From positions 18,379-82,378 of the forward strand of contig NZ_CAMBTS010000002.1 of assembly GCF_945870625.1 (NCBI RefSeq): a stretch of 64,000 bases of DNA, read 5' to 3'. Both the position numbers and the translations under genes were made by a program. Numbering within the stretch: the first letter of the stretch is position 1; every line of letters starts with the position of its first letter. The notes under the pieces were generated by a model. That model saw nothing but the letters and a program-made list of their open reading frames with translations. It did no database searches and was not told where the DNA came from. Below are positions 55,556 to 64,000 of this stretch, piece after piece. The DNA comes from Novosphingobium sp. Chol11. Its GTDB lineage: Bacteria; Pseudomonadota; Alphaproteobacteria; Sphingomonadales; Sphingomonadaceae.

Positions 55556-57072
55556 GTGCCGATGTGCTCCTCCGCCTTCGCGGCGGCGATGCGTTTGGCG
55601 GCATATTTGGCCTTGAATTCGGGGCGGTCGACCGGGGTATCTTCCCACACACCGGCGGCAGCGCCTGTGCCCACGCCTTCGAAAAACGCGGTCATCTTGT
55701 CGAACCGATGCTGGTTGCCCAGCGCAGCATTGACCACCATGGCGAGGCTGCCCGCCCCGGCCGGCCCCATCAGCGGCCGCGCCGAGATGAGATTGGTGAA
55801 GTAAAGCGCGGGAATGGCCTTTTGCTTGGCATGCTGCACCACAGGCGTGGTGCCGATCGCCAGATCCGGGCCATATTCCGCAATCGCGGCGATGTCCTGC
55901 TCAAGGCTGGCGCGATATTGCACACGGCAACCATGCGCCGCGAGCCATTCGCGATCAGGATCGGACCAGACCGTGCGCGGGCAGGCGGTGCCGACATAGG
56001 GCACCTCGGCACCGCTTTCGATCAGCAGGCGGGCGACAAGCAGCTCGGAGCCTTCATAGCCCGAAACGGTGATCCGCCCCTTGATCGGCTTGGCCGCCAG
56101 TGCGCCGCGAATGGCGGGAATGAACGTGTTCTTGGCCGCATCGACCTTGTCCTGCGCAATCCCGCAGGCAGCGCCAATCGCATCGAGCCAGGCCGCTGTG
56201 CCATCCACGCCGACAGGGGCCGAGCCGACCACTGTCCGCCCGGCGGCTTCAAACTCGCGGATGCTGGCGGTGTAAAACGGATGGATTGCGCCGACCACGG
56301 CGCAATCGAGCGCCTGATAAAGCTCGCGCCATTCGCGCGTTGGCACGACCGGCCCGGCGGCAAGGCCCAGCGGCTCCAGCATCAGCCCGATCCCCGGCGG
56401 GTCGGCGGGGAACATCTCGCCCAGCAAGGTGACCGTCGGCCGGTCCGCGCGCTGCCGGGGCGCGGCAACCGGGCCCAGTTCGGCTTCGCGCCGCGCATAG
56501 GCGAGCATGGCCCCGGCCAGCACATCCTTGGCCTCGGCATGGGTGGGCACGCCAAAGCCCGGCACATCGATGCCGATCACGCGCACGCCGTTGATCTGAT
56601 CGGGCAAGAGCTGGAGCGGCACGCCCGAGGCAGTCGGCACGCATAGATTGGTCACCACGATGGTGTCGTAAAGCGCCGGATCAGCCAGCCCTTCGACCGC
56701 TTCCTTGATGTCTTCAAACAGCTTGCCGGTGACCAGCGTCTCCGATGAAAACGGCACATAGCCGACGCTGCGCTTGGCCCCATAGAAATGCGAGGTGAAA
56801 GTAAGCCCATAGACGCAGCATGCCGAGCCCGAGAGCACCGTGGCGGTGCGGCGCATGCGCAGGCCCACGCGCAGCGATCCGAACGCCGGGCACATCGATT
56901 GCGGCTGGTCGTGCGGCCCTTTCGGATAATCCGCCGCGTAGCGGGCCAACACATCGGATTTCCCGGCCAGAACCGCCGCATCGCGCATCGTATCCTTCGA
57001 TCCGCAGCCGCCTGCTTCGGCGGCTGCCAGATCGATCCGGTCGCGATCGCGGAGAGGTGTCTGGGTGGTCAC
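55552..57072 (-). CDS. bchY: Chlorophyllide reductase subunit Y
   Basis: [52 protein letters not shown]. Confidence 0.97.
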   Translation of the reverse strand: MTTQTPLRDRDRIDLAAAEAGGCGSKDTMRDAAVLAGKSDVLARYAADYPKGPHDQPQSMCPAFGSLRVGLRMRRTATVLSGSACCVYGLTFTSHFYGAKRSVGYVPFSSETLVTGKLFEDIKEAVEGLADPALYDTIVVTNLCVPTASGVPLQLLPDQINGVRVIGIDVPGFGVPTHAEAKDVLAGAMLAYARREAELGPVAAPRQRADRPTVTLLGEMFPADPPGIGLMLEPLGLAAGPVVPTREWRELYQALDCAVVGAIHPFYTASIREFEAAGRTVVGSAPVGVDGTAAWLDAIGAACGIAQDKVDAAKNTFIPAIRGALAAKPIKGRITVSGYEGSELLVARLLIESGAEVPYVGTACPRTVWSDPDREWLAAHGCRVQYRASLEQDIAAIAEYGPDLAIGTTPVVQHAKQKAIPALYFTNLISARPLMGPAGAGSLAMVVNAALGNQHRFDKMTAFFEGVGTGAAAGVWEDTPVDRPEFKAKYAAKRIAAAKAEEHIGT

Positions 57073-57076
57073 GCCG

Positions 57077-58060
57077 TCAGACCGTGTCGTACACGACTTC
57101 GAGGGTCGGCTTGATCACGAAGTCGGTGCCGCGCATGTCGGCCTGCGTCGCGGGCTTCAGCGCAAAATCGGCGCCGGTCACATCGGCGCTGAACAAGTTC
57201 AGCAAGCCATCCTGATCGAGCGGCGTCGGGCGCAGCGGCGGGGCCTCGGCCACATTGATCGCCAGTTCCTCGAACAACGAGGCCCACTGGCCGCCGGGCT
57301 TGCCGATGATCTGGTAGTTCGCGCTCTTCTTGCGGATATCCTCGTTGGCCGGGATCGCGGTCAGCACCGGAATGCCCACCGCCTCGGCAAAAGCATTGGC
57401 CTCGCCCGTGCCGTCGTCCTTGTTGAGGATCATGCCGGCCACGCCGACATTGCCGCCCATCTTGCGGAAGTATTCGACCGCTTTGCAGACATTGTTCGCC
57501 ACATAGAGCGACTGCAGATCGTTCGATGCGACGACGATCACCTTCTGGCACATGTCGCGCGCGATCGGCAGACCGAACCCGCCGCAAACCACATCGCCCA
57601 GAAAATCGAGCAGCACATAATCAAAGCCCCACTCGTGGAAGCCCAGCTTCTCGAGCGTCTCGAACCCGTGAATGATCCCGCGTCCGCCGCAGCCGCGGCC
57701 GACTTCAGGCCCGCCCAGCTCCATCGCGAACACACCGTCGCGCATGAAGCAGACGTCTTCGATGCCGATTTCTTCGCCCGCGAGCTTCTTTTTCGAACTG
57801 GTCTCGATGATCGTGGGGGTGGATTTGCCGCCAAACAGCAGGCTGGTGGTATCGCTCTTGGGATCGCAACCGATCAGCAACACCCGCTTGCCCTGCTGCG
57901 CCATCATGTAGCTGAGATTGGCCAGCGCGAACGATTTGCCGCTCCCGCCCTTGCCATAGATCGCGATGATCTGGGTTTCCTTGGTCACCGGGCCGGTGGC
58001 CACCGCATCTGGCTCGATCGCGGCTTCTTCGCGCAGCGATTTCGGGTCAAACACACTCAT
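57077..58060 (-). CDS. bchX: Chlorophyllide reductase iron protein subunit X
   Basis: IAIYGKGGSGKSFALANLSYMMAQQGKRVLLIGCDPKSDTTSLLFGGKSTPTIIETS. Confidence 0.97.
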   Translation of the reverse strand: MSVFDPKSLREEAAIEPDAVATGPVTKETQIIAIYGKGGSGKSFALANLSYMMAQQGKRVLLIGCDPKSDTTSLLFGGKSTPTIIETSSKKKLAGEEIGIEDVCFMRDGVFAMELGGPEVGRGCGGRGIIHGFETLEKLGFHEWGFDYVLLDFLGDVVCGGFGLPIARDMCQKVIVVASNDLQSLYVANNVCKAVEYFRKMGGNVGVAGMILNKDDGTGEANAFAEAVGIPVLTAIPANEDIRKKSANYQIIGKPGGQWASLFEELAINVAEAPPLRPTPLDQDGLLNLFSADVTGADFALKPATQADMRGTDFVIKPTLEVVYDTV

Positions 58061-58983
58061 ATTACTCTCCAGTCGAGCACCATTTTCAGGCAAGCCGGGT
58101 CGTTGAACGCCTGCGGATAGGCCTCGACGGCCTCTCCGGCAGGGCGGGCGTGGCTGATGAGGCCGCCTAGATCGAGCGTCCCGGCTTCGAGCAGCGCGAT
58201 GACAGCGGCGACATCCGCAGGGGTAAATTCAGCGGCGATGCGCATCCGCGCCTCGCGCATGAAGGCAGGCGGGAAAGCAAACGACAGGCGGTCATAGAAC
58301 CCGGCGAGCACGACCTCGCCGCCCTTGCGCAGCCTGGCAAATGCGATGTCGAGCACATCGGGCGCGCCGCTTGCATCGCAAATCAAGGCATAATCGCGGC
58401 GCTCATCGGCGGCGGGATCAATCGCGGTGTTATGCAAATCTTCGCGGCGATCGGGGTTGGTTTCCCACACCGTCGGCGCCGCGCCGCCCATGGCGACCGT
58501 GATCCGCGCGACCAGCCGGCCCAGAATGCCGTGGCCGATTACCAGTTCGGGAATCCCGCCACCCGCGATCGCATGACGCGCGGTTGCCGCCAGCGCCAGC
58601 AAGATGCCATCGCGGCCCAGCGATTCGCTGATCGGGATGGCGCGGGCATGGGGCAGGATGACCGTGCGCGCGGTGCCGCCGAACAGACCGCGCGCACCAT
58701 CATAGCAATTGGCACCGGGCACAAACACCCATTCACCGATTCGTCCGCGCGCCTCAGCGCCGGCATCGACAATGCGGCCTATCGATTCGTAACCGGGAAC
58801 CAGCGGATATCCCATGCCCGGAAAACTCGGCATGCGGCCCGCCCAAAGCAGCTTTTCGGTGCCCGAGGAAATTCCACTCCAGTCGATCTCGACCCGAACA
58901 TCACCCGCCGCCATCGGAGACAGCGTCAAGGATCGCAGCGCGAGCCTTTCCGGTGCTTCCAATATGACTGCCAAAGTGTCCAC
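58057..58983 (-). CDS. bchC: Bacteriochlorophyllide dehydrogenase BchC (GTG start probable)
   Basis: VDTLAVILEAPERLALRSLTL...SGISSGTEKLLWAGRMPSFPGMGYPLVPGYESIGRIV. Confidence 0.94.
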   Translation of the reverse strand: MDTLAVILEAPERLALRSLTLSPMAAGDVRVEIDWSGISSGTEKLLWAGRMPSFPGMGYPLVPGYESIGRIVDAGAEARGRIGEWVFVPGANCYDGARGLFGGTARTVILPHARAIPISESLGRDGILLALAATARHAIAGGGIPELVIGHGILGRLVARITVAMGGAAPTVWETNPDRREDLHNTAIDPAADERRDYALICDASGAPDVLDIAFARLRKGGEVVLAGFYDRLSFAFPPAFMREARMRIAAEFTPADVAAVIALLEAGTLDLGGLISHARPAGEAVEAYPQAFNDPACLKMVLDWRVI

Positions 58984-59023
58984 CCGTCGATCCCCTGTTG
59001 CGGCGATTGCGATCCGCCACAAC

Positions 59024-59067
59024 CGTAACCTTAACTTGACGGTTTATGTTGTCAACCAGATTGGACA
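59024..59067. promoter_or_regulatory. Tandem PpsR/CrtJ-type palindromes upstream of bchC
   Basis: CGT-aaccttaacttg-ACG (59024-59041) and TGT-caaccagattgg-ACA (59050-59067), 8-bp gap. Confidence 0.75.
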
Positions 59068-59073
59068 CACGAT

Positions 59074-60198
59074 TCAACGCGTCGCGATAATCGCGCTGGC
59101 GTTGAGCGGCATGGCGGTCGGCAGATTCCGCGTTTGCACAAAACCGGCCTCGCGCAGCATGGCTGCAATCTCTGCAGCGCTGCGCGGGCGCCCTGAGCCC
59201 ATAGCGAGCAGATAGAAGCCAAAATAGGCGTCGCCCATCGTCTCGGCGCCGGGGGTCTGCGCCATGGGTTCGGCGATGAACAGCGCGCCGCCGGGGGGCA
59301 ATGCCGTGTGAATGCTGCGCAGCAGCGTCATCGCGGGGCCATCGTCATGATCGTGCAAAACCCGGATAAGCGAAACGATATCATACCCTTGGGGTAGCGC
59401 ATCGGCGAGGAAATCGCCGCCGAACACGGTTGTCCGTGAGGCGAGTCCTGCCGCCTCGAATCGCGCCTTGGCGCGATCGACGACAGCGGGAAGGTCGAAC
59501 AGTCCCAGTTCAAGGCCCGGCACCCGCCCGCCGACTGCAGTCAGGAAAGCGCCCTCGCCGCCGCCGACATCGAGCAGGCGGCGATGCTTGTGAAACGAAT
59601 AGGCGTTGATCGCCTGCGCCGCGACCATTGGCTGCGATGCGGCCATCAGCGCCGAATAATCGGCCACCGCGGCGGCCTCCCCGGTGCCCGCTTGCTCGGC
59701 ATAATGCCACAGCCGCGACAAGGCCCCGCCCCCGCCGCCGCGCCGCAGCAGCGCCACCGGATCGGCCAGATCGGCATAGAACAAGCGGTGGTGCGCGATC
59801 ATCTCGGCGATCCCGCGATTGCCGCGCAGCGCTGCGCCGCTTCCGCCCAGAACCCACGCCGCGCCCACCGATTCGGCCAGCCCCAGTGCCGCCGCAGCGC
59901 GCAGCAGGCGCAGCGCCCCCGCTTCGGGCAGATCGATTCGCGCCGCGATCGCGGCCACATCCTGCGCGCCATCGGCCAAGACATCGAGCAGCCCGGTCTC
60001 GATGCAGGCTGCCAGGATCTGCGAATAGGTGAACCCCGCGACCATATCGAACATCGCCCGCGCGCGTCGCTGGGCAATCGGCCGGGTGAGCGGGAAGCGG
60101 GCGGCAAAGTCCTGAAAACGCGGTGATGCGAGCAGCCGGTTGCGCCGGTCGATCCACCATCCGCGCCAACCGAGAGTATTCTTGTCGGGCGATTTCAT
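59074..60198 (-). CDS. crtF: Demethylspheroidene/hydroxyneurosporene O-methyltransferase
   Basis: FSYSQILAACIETGLLDVLADG-type N-domain, LLDVGGGEGAFLTAVG, SLIRVLHDHDD. Confidence 0.92.
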   Translation of the reverse strand: MKSPDKNTLGWRGWWIDRRNRLLASPRFQDFAARFPLTRPIAQRRARAMFDMVAGFTYSQILAACIETGLLDVLADGAQDVAAIAARIDLPEAGALRLLRAAAALGLAESVGAAWVLGGSGAALRGNRGIAEMIAHHRLFYADLADPVALLRRGGGGGALSRLWHYAEQAGTGEAAAVADYSALMAASQPMVAAQAINAYSFHKHRRLLDVGGGEGAFLTAVGGRVPGLELGLFDLPAVVDRAKARFEAAGLASRTTVFGGDFLADALPQGYDIVSLIRVLHDHDDGPAMTLLRSIHTALPPGGALFIAEPMAQTPGAETMGDAYFGFYLLAMGSGRPRSAAEIAAMLREAGFVQTRNLPTAMPLNASAIIATR

Positions 60199-60199
60199 A

Positions 60200-60217
60200 T
60201 GTCCACTTTTGTGGACA
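60200..60217. promoter_or_regulatory. Perfect PpsR/CrtJ-type palindrome in crtF-crtD(2) divergent promoter
   Basis: TGT-ccacttttgtgg-ACA, begins 2 nt upstream of crtF ATG. Confidence 0.7.
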
Positions 60218-60254
60218 CCTGATAGCCTGCCGTCAATTGGAGGAATGAAGTTCG

Positions 60255-61835
60255 ATGCAAGTGAGACGCCCAAGCCCGGACAGAGGGTCGGTGCAAGCGC
60301 GCGGCGTGGTCGTGATCGGCGGCGGGATCGGCGGGCTCGTCAGCGCGGCTTTGCTCGCGGCAAAGGGCTGCGATGTCACCCTGATAGAGGCAGCGGCCGG
60401 TCCCGGCGGCAAATTGCGCACGGTGATCTCAGGCGGCGCGGCGATCGACGGCGGACCAACCGTGTTCACCTTGCGCCGCGTGTTCGAGGATGTTTTCGCG
60501 GCATGCGGGGCCGATCTGGCGGATCATGTCACGATGCAGCCGGCCACCACGCTCGCCCGCCACGCCTGGGGAGACGCGCGGCTCGATCTGTTTGCCGATC
60601 CGGCGCGAAGCGAAGCCGCCATCGGCGATTTTGCCGGCCCCGCAGAAGCGCGCGGTTACCGCGCCTTTCGCGCCGAATCGCAGCGCCTGTTCGAAGCGCT
60701 CGACCGGCCGTTCCTCCATGGCAGCAAGACCAATCCCTTGACGCTGGGCTGGCGCATGGGCGCGCGCGGCTTGCCCGATTTCGTCAACTTGCGCCCGTTC
60801 ACCACGATGGCGCGCGCGCTGGGCGGCTATTTCAAGGATCCGCGCCTCCGGCAATTGTTTGGCCGCTATGCCACGTATTGCGGGTCCTCCCCGTTCCAGT
60901 GCCCGGCCACGCTGATGCTGGTCGCGCATGCCGAGGCCAGCGGGGTGTGGCTGATCGATGGCGGGATGCACCGGCTGGCGCTGGCGCTCGAGGCGCTGGG
61001 CCGCAGCCAGGGCGTGCGCTTTCGCTATAATGCGCCGGTGCGCGAGATCGTGGTCGAACGGGGCCGCGCGGCGGGCGTGGTGCTGGCCAGCGGCGAACGG
61101 ATCGCGGCCGGATCGGTGGTGTGCAACGCCGACGCTGCCGCACTTGGCGCCGGGCACTTGGGCGAAGCCGCCCGCCGCGCCGCCAGCCCGGTCCCGGCGC
61201 GCCGCCGCTCGCTGAGCGCGATGGTGTGGACCGCCAGCGCCCGCACCAGCGGCTTTCCGCTCACGCGCCACAACGTGTTCTTTTCCGATGACTACGCCGC
61301 CGAATTCGCCGCGCTCGCCGCCGGGCGGCTGGCCGATGCGCCCAGCGTCTATATCTGCGCGCAGGACCGCGATAGCGCCGGTGCCGCGCCCGGGGGCGCA
61401 GAACGTATTCAGATCATCGTCAACGCTCCGGCGATTGGCGATGGCGCGGGCTTCAGCGCGGCCGAGATCGCCGCCTGCCAGCGCCAGATGCTGGACACCG
61501 TCGCGCGGTCAGGGCTTTCGCTCGATCTCGAACCGGGGGCCGTGCTCACTACGCCATCCGAATTTGCCGGGCTTTTTCCCGCGACCGGCGGCGCGCTCTA
61601 TGGCGCGGCTTCGCATGGCTGGGCGGCATCGTTCCAGCGGCAGGGCAGCCGCACGCGCATTCCGGGGCTTTATTGCGCAGGCGGCAGCACCCATCCCGGC
61701 GCGGGCGTGCCGATGGCGGCGCTTTCCGGCCGGCTTGCCGCCCATTGCCTGCTGCAGGATCAGGCCGCCCAGCGCCCGGCGCAATGGCGCATCGGCAATC
61801 TTCCCCGGCCAGCGAACCTCGAACCCGCCAAATAA
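60255..61835 (+). CDS. crtD: Carotenoid 3,4-desaturase CrtD-type (second copy)
   Basis: VVVIGGGIGGLVSAALLAAKG; DGGPTVFTLRRVFEDVFAACG; LRQLFGRYATYCGSSPFQCPATLMLVAHAEASGVWLIDGGMH. Confidence 0.92.
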   Translation: MQVRRPSPDRGSVQARGVVVIGGGIGGLVSAALLAAKGCDVTLIEAAAGPGGKLRTVISGGAAIDGGPTVFTLRRVFEDVFAACGADLADHVTMQPATTLARHAWGDARLDLFADPARSEAAIGDFAGPAEARGYRAFRAESQRLFEALDRPFLHGSKTNPLTLGWRMGARGLPDFVNLRPFTTMARALGGYFKDPRLRQLFGRYATYCGSSPFQCPATLMLVAHAEASGVWLIDGGMHRLALALEALGRSQGVRFRYNAPVREIVVERGRAAGVVLASGERIAAGSVVCNADAAALGAGHLGEAARRAASPVPARRRSLSAMVWTASARTSGFPLTRHNVFFSDDYAAEFAALAAGRLADAPSVYICAQDRDSAGAAPGGAERIQIIVNAPAIGDGAGFSAAEIAACQRQMLDTVARSGLSLDLEPGAVLTTPSEFAGLFPATGGALYGAASHGWAASFQRQGSRTRIPGLYCAGGSTHPGAGVPMAALSGRLAAHCLLQDQAAQRPAQWRIGNLPRPANLEPAK

Positions 61836-61838
61836 GCG

Positions 61839-62744
61839 CTATTGCGGCGATGCCGCGAATTGGCGGATGAGCACGGCGACGTCGGCGGGGCGCTCTTCGT
61901 GCGCGAGGTGTCCCAGCGCGGCGAGCCGGGTGACGCGCGCGCCGCCGATCAGCGCCGCCGCCTCATGGGCGTTTGCCAGCGGGATCGCCGCATCGGCTTC
62001 GCCGTGCACCAGCAGCAGCGGGGCCTTGAGGCGCGGCAGATCGCGCTTCAGCGCGGCCAAATCCCAATCCGCCATCATCGTGATCGCGCCCGCGCAATGC
62101 CCCGGCGTGGCAAACAGCCGTTCGTAGTAGCCAGCGCCCTCGGCATCGATCTGCGAGCCGGTGCTGCGCGCGAGAAACCGCGCCGTCTCGCCCGGCCGCC
62201 GCGCGATCCCCGCGAAGAAATGCGGCGCGAACGGATTGACGAACAGCAGGCGCGCCAGCGTGGGAAACAGCTTTGCCGCCAATCCCGGAAACGGCAATAG
62301 CGCGGCGTTGAGGCCAACGATGCTGCGCGGGCTGACAACATCGTCCAGCGCCATGCGCAGGGCAATCGCCGCGCCTGCGGAATGGCCGACGACATGGATC
62401 GGCGCAAGATCCAGCGCTTTGAGCAATTTGCCGAGTTCGCGCGCCATGGCAGACATCGTCAATCCGCCCAGCGGACGCCCGGTGGTGAAGCCATGGCCCG
62501 GCAGATCGGGGGCGACGACGATGAAATCGGCCGCCAGCAATGGTGCCAGCGCGCGCCAGCTGTGGGTGGCAGCGCCGGTGCCATGGAGCAGGAGCAGCAC
62601 CGGCTTGCCGCTATCCTCACGCCCGCTATCCTCAGGCCCGAAGACCTGCACATGCCAGCGCAGCCTGCCGCTTTCGACAAAGCGGCTGCGCGCGCGGCTT
62701 GGCCAGTCGCGCCCTTCGGCGTCCCAGCGCGGCGTCTGGCTCAT
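61839..62744 (-). CDS. bchO: Alpha/beta hydrolase BchO (putative Mg-chelatase accessory)
   Basis: LLLLHGTGAATHSWRALAPLLAADFIVVAPDLPGHGFT, HVVGHSAGAAIALRMALD; adjacent to bchD. Confidence 0.92.
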   Translation of the reverse strand: MSQTPRWDAEGRDWPSRARSRFVESGRLRWHVQVFGPEDSGREDSGKPVLLLLHGTGAATHSWRALAPLLAADFIVVAPDLPGHGFTTGRPLGGLTMSAMARELGKLLKALDLAPIHVVGHSAGAAIALRMALDDVVSPRSIVGLNAALLPFPGLAAKLFPTLARLLFVNPFAPHFFAGIARRPGETARFLARSTGSQIDAEGAGYYERLFATPGHCAGAITMMADWDLAALKRDLPRLKAPLLLVHGEADAAIPLANAHEAAALIGGARVTRLAALGHLAHEERPADVAVLIRQFAASPQ

Positions 62745-63916
62745 GAAGGGGCCGAGGCCTTGACCGCAGCGTGCATCGTCGCCGCATCGGCGCGCGGCAG
62801 CGGCAGATAGCGGGCACGCATGGCCGCTGCCAGCGCCGCGCCTTCGGGCCGAGGGCGCACCGAGATATCGACAAAGGCAGAGGCGATATTGGCATTGCCC
62901 ATCGCCCGCGCCGCCGCCTCGGCATCGGACTGGGCGAGCGCGCGCACCGCGCTGCCATCGGCGGCGATATTGGCGCGGCCATCGGTCAGGATCACCACGA
63001 ACGGGGTCTTCCCCCGCGCGCGGGCCACTTCCGCCAGCTCGCGCGCCGCGTTCAACCCGGCGGCCAGCGGCGTCCCCCCGCCGCCCGGCAGCTCGGCCAG
63101 CGAGCGCCGAGCGCGGGCCAGCGAGCGGGTCGGCGGCAGCAGCAGCTCGGCCACCACCCCGCGAAACGCCACCAGCGCAACTTCGGCGCGCTTTACGTAA
63201 GCTTCGGCAAGCAAGAGCTCGACCGCGCCCTTGGCCTCGGCCAGCCGGGTGAGCGCGGCCGAGCCCGAGGCATCGACGGCAAAGATCGTCAGCGCCTGCG
63301 CGCGCGTTTCGAAGCGGCGCACGCGCAGATCATCGCGGCGCACCGACACCCGCCCCGCGCTGCCGCGCACTTTTTGCCAGGGGGCCGCCGCGCGCAAAGT
63401 ATCGATCAGGCTCAATCGCACCCCGCCGCCGGGCACACCCGCGCGCGCGCCCATCGGCCGCCCCCGCGCATTCGATTTGCGCCGCTCGCCCGCCCCGCTC
63501 GCGCGTGTCGCGGCGCGCCCGCGCCCCGCCGCGATCCGCGCCAGCACATCCTTGGGCAAAGCCGCCAGCGCGGCGGCCAGCACCATGTCTTCGGGCGGCA
63601 TCGGCTCGCTCTGCTCCTCGTCGCCCTGATCGGATTCGGGCGGCGGCGGCGGCTCTTGCGCTTCGCCGGGAGGCTCAGGTTCTGGCGCGGGTTCCGGCGC
63701 CGCCATCGGCACCCGCGTGGCGCGAGGCGCATAGACCAGCCGCGCCGCCAGCGCCGCGTCTTCTTCATCAATCGCATCGCGCCCGGCCAGCAGCGCCGCA
63801 GCACGCGCGGCGCGCAAGGCGAACAGCGGCGCGCGGGCGGAATCGATGCCCAGCGCGGCGGCGGTTGCGGCCAGCACTTCGAGGATCTGCGGCGAAGGCG
63901 CGGCAAAGGGGTGCAT
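62741..63916 (-). CDS. bchD: Magnesium chelatase subunit D (5' part outside or disrupted at window edge)
   Basis: Lid region LGIDSARAPLFALRAARAAALLAGRDAIDEEDAALAARLVYAPRATRVP, acidic/Pro linker, vWA domain FAVDASGSAALTRLAEAKGAVELLL; frame remains open to 64000. Confidence 0.88.
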   Translation of the reverse strand: MHPFAAPSPQILEVLAATAAALGIDSARAPLFALRAARAAALLAGRDAIDEEDAALAARLVYAPRATRVPMAAPEPAPEPEPPGEAQEPPPPPESDQGDEEQSEPMPPEDMVLAAALAALPKDVLARIAAGRGRAATRASGAGERRKSNARGRPMGARAGVPGGGVRLSLIDTLRAAAPWQKVRGSAGRVSVRRDDLRVRRFETRAQALTIFAVDASGSAALTRLAEAKGAVELLLAEAYVKRAEVALVAFRGVVAELLLPPTRSLARARRSLAELPGGGGTPLAAGLNAARELAEVARARGKTPFVVILTDGRANIAADGSAVRALAQSDAEAAARAMGNANIASAFVDISVRPRPEGAALAAAMRARYLPLPRADAATMHAAVKASAPS

Positions 63917-64000
63917 GTCACCTTGCTGCGGGTTCCAGCCGTCCCACGGCGTTGGCTCCCACCGGCCCTCATGGCCACCTAAAATTCGGACATGATCCTG

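Overview
High-GC alphaproteobacterial chromosomal DNA, most like an aerobic anoxygenic phototroph of the sphingomonad/erythrobacter type (inferred from gene content and order). Roughly 0-24 kb: clpS end, phasin, PHA synthase, an aminotransferase, an enoyl-CoA hydratase, tRNA-Cys, and an accessory catabolic block (thiolase, two acyl-CoA ligases, P450, EthD, SDR, TonB receptor, esterase, AraC regulator, flavin monooxygenase, IorAB-like molybdenum hydroxylase). From about 24.5 kb to the right edge: a lipoprotein c-type cytochrome followed by a photosynthesis gene cluster: tspO, bchP remnant, bch2/pucC, bchG, ppsR, aerR/ppaA, bchFNBHLM-lhaA-puhABC-orf-acsF-puhE-hemA, crtD(1)-crtC, pufBALMC, bchCXYZ, crtF, crtD(2), bchO, bchD. 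Most notable points: (1) bchP seems reduced to an about 83-codon in-frame remnant; (2) two divergent crtD paralogs; (3) crtC has no good start codon and overlaps the end of crtD(1); (4) several tandem TGT-N12-ACA palindromes (PpsR/CrtJ-type) at the divergent promoters; (5) the visible 5' part of bchD does not look like the expected AAA+ domain at the window edge; (6) small uncharacterised ORFs sit inside the puh and puf operons. All calls come from reading the sequence and supplied ORFs; no searches were run.
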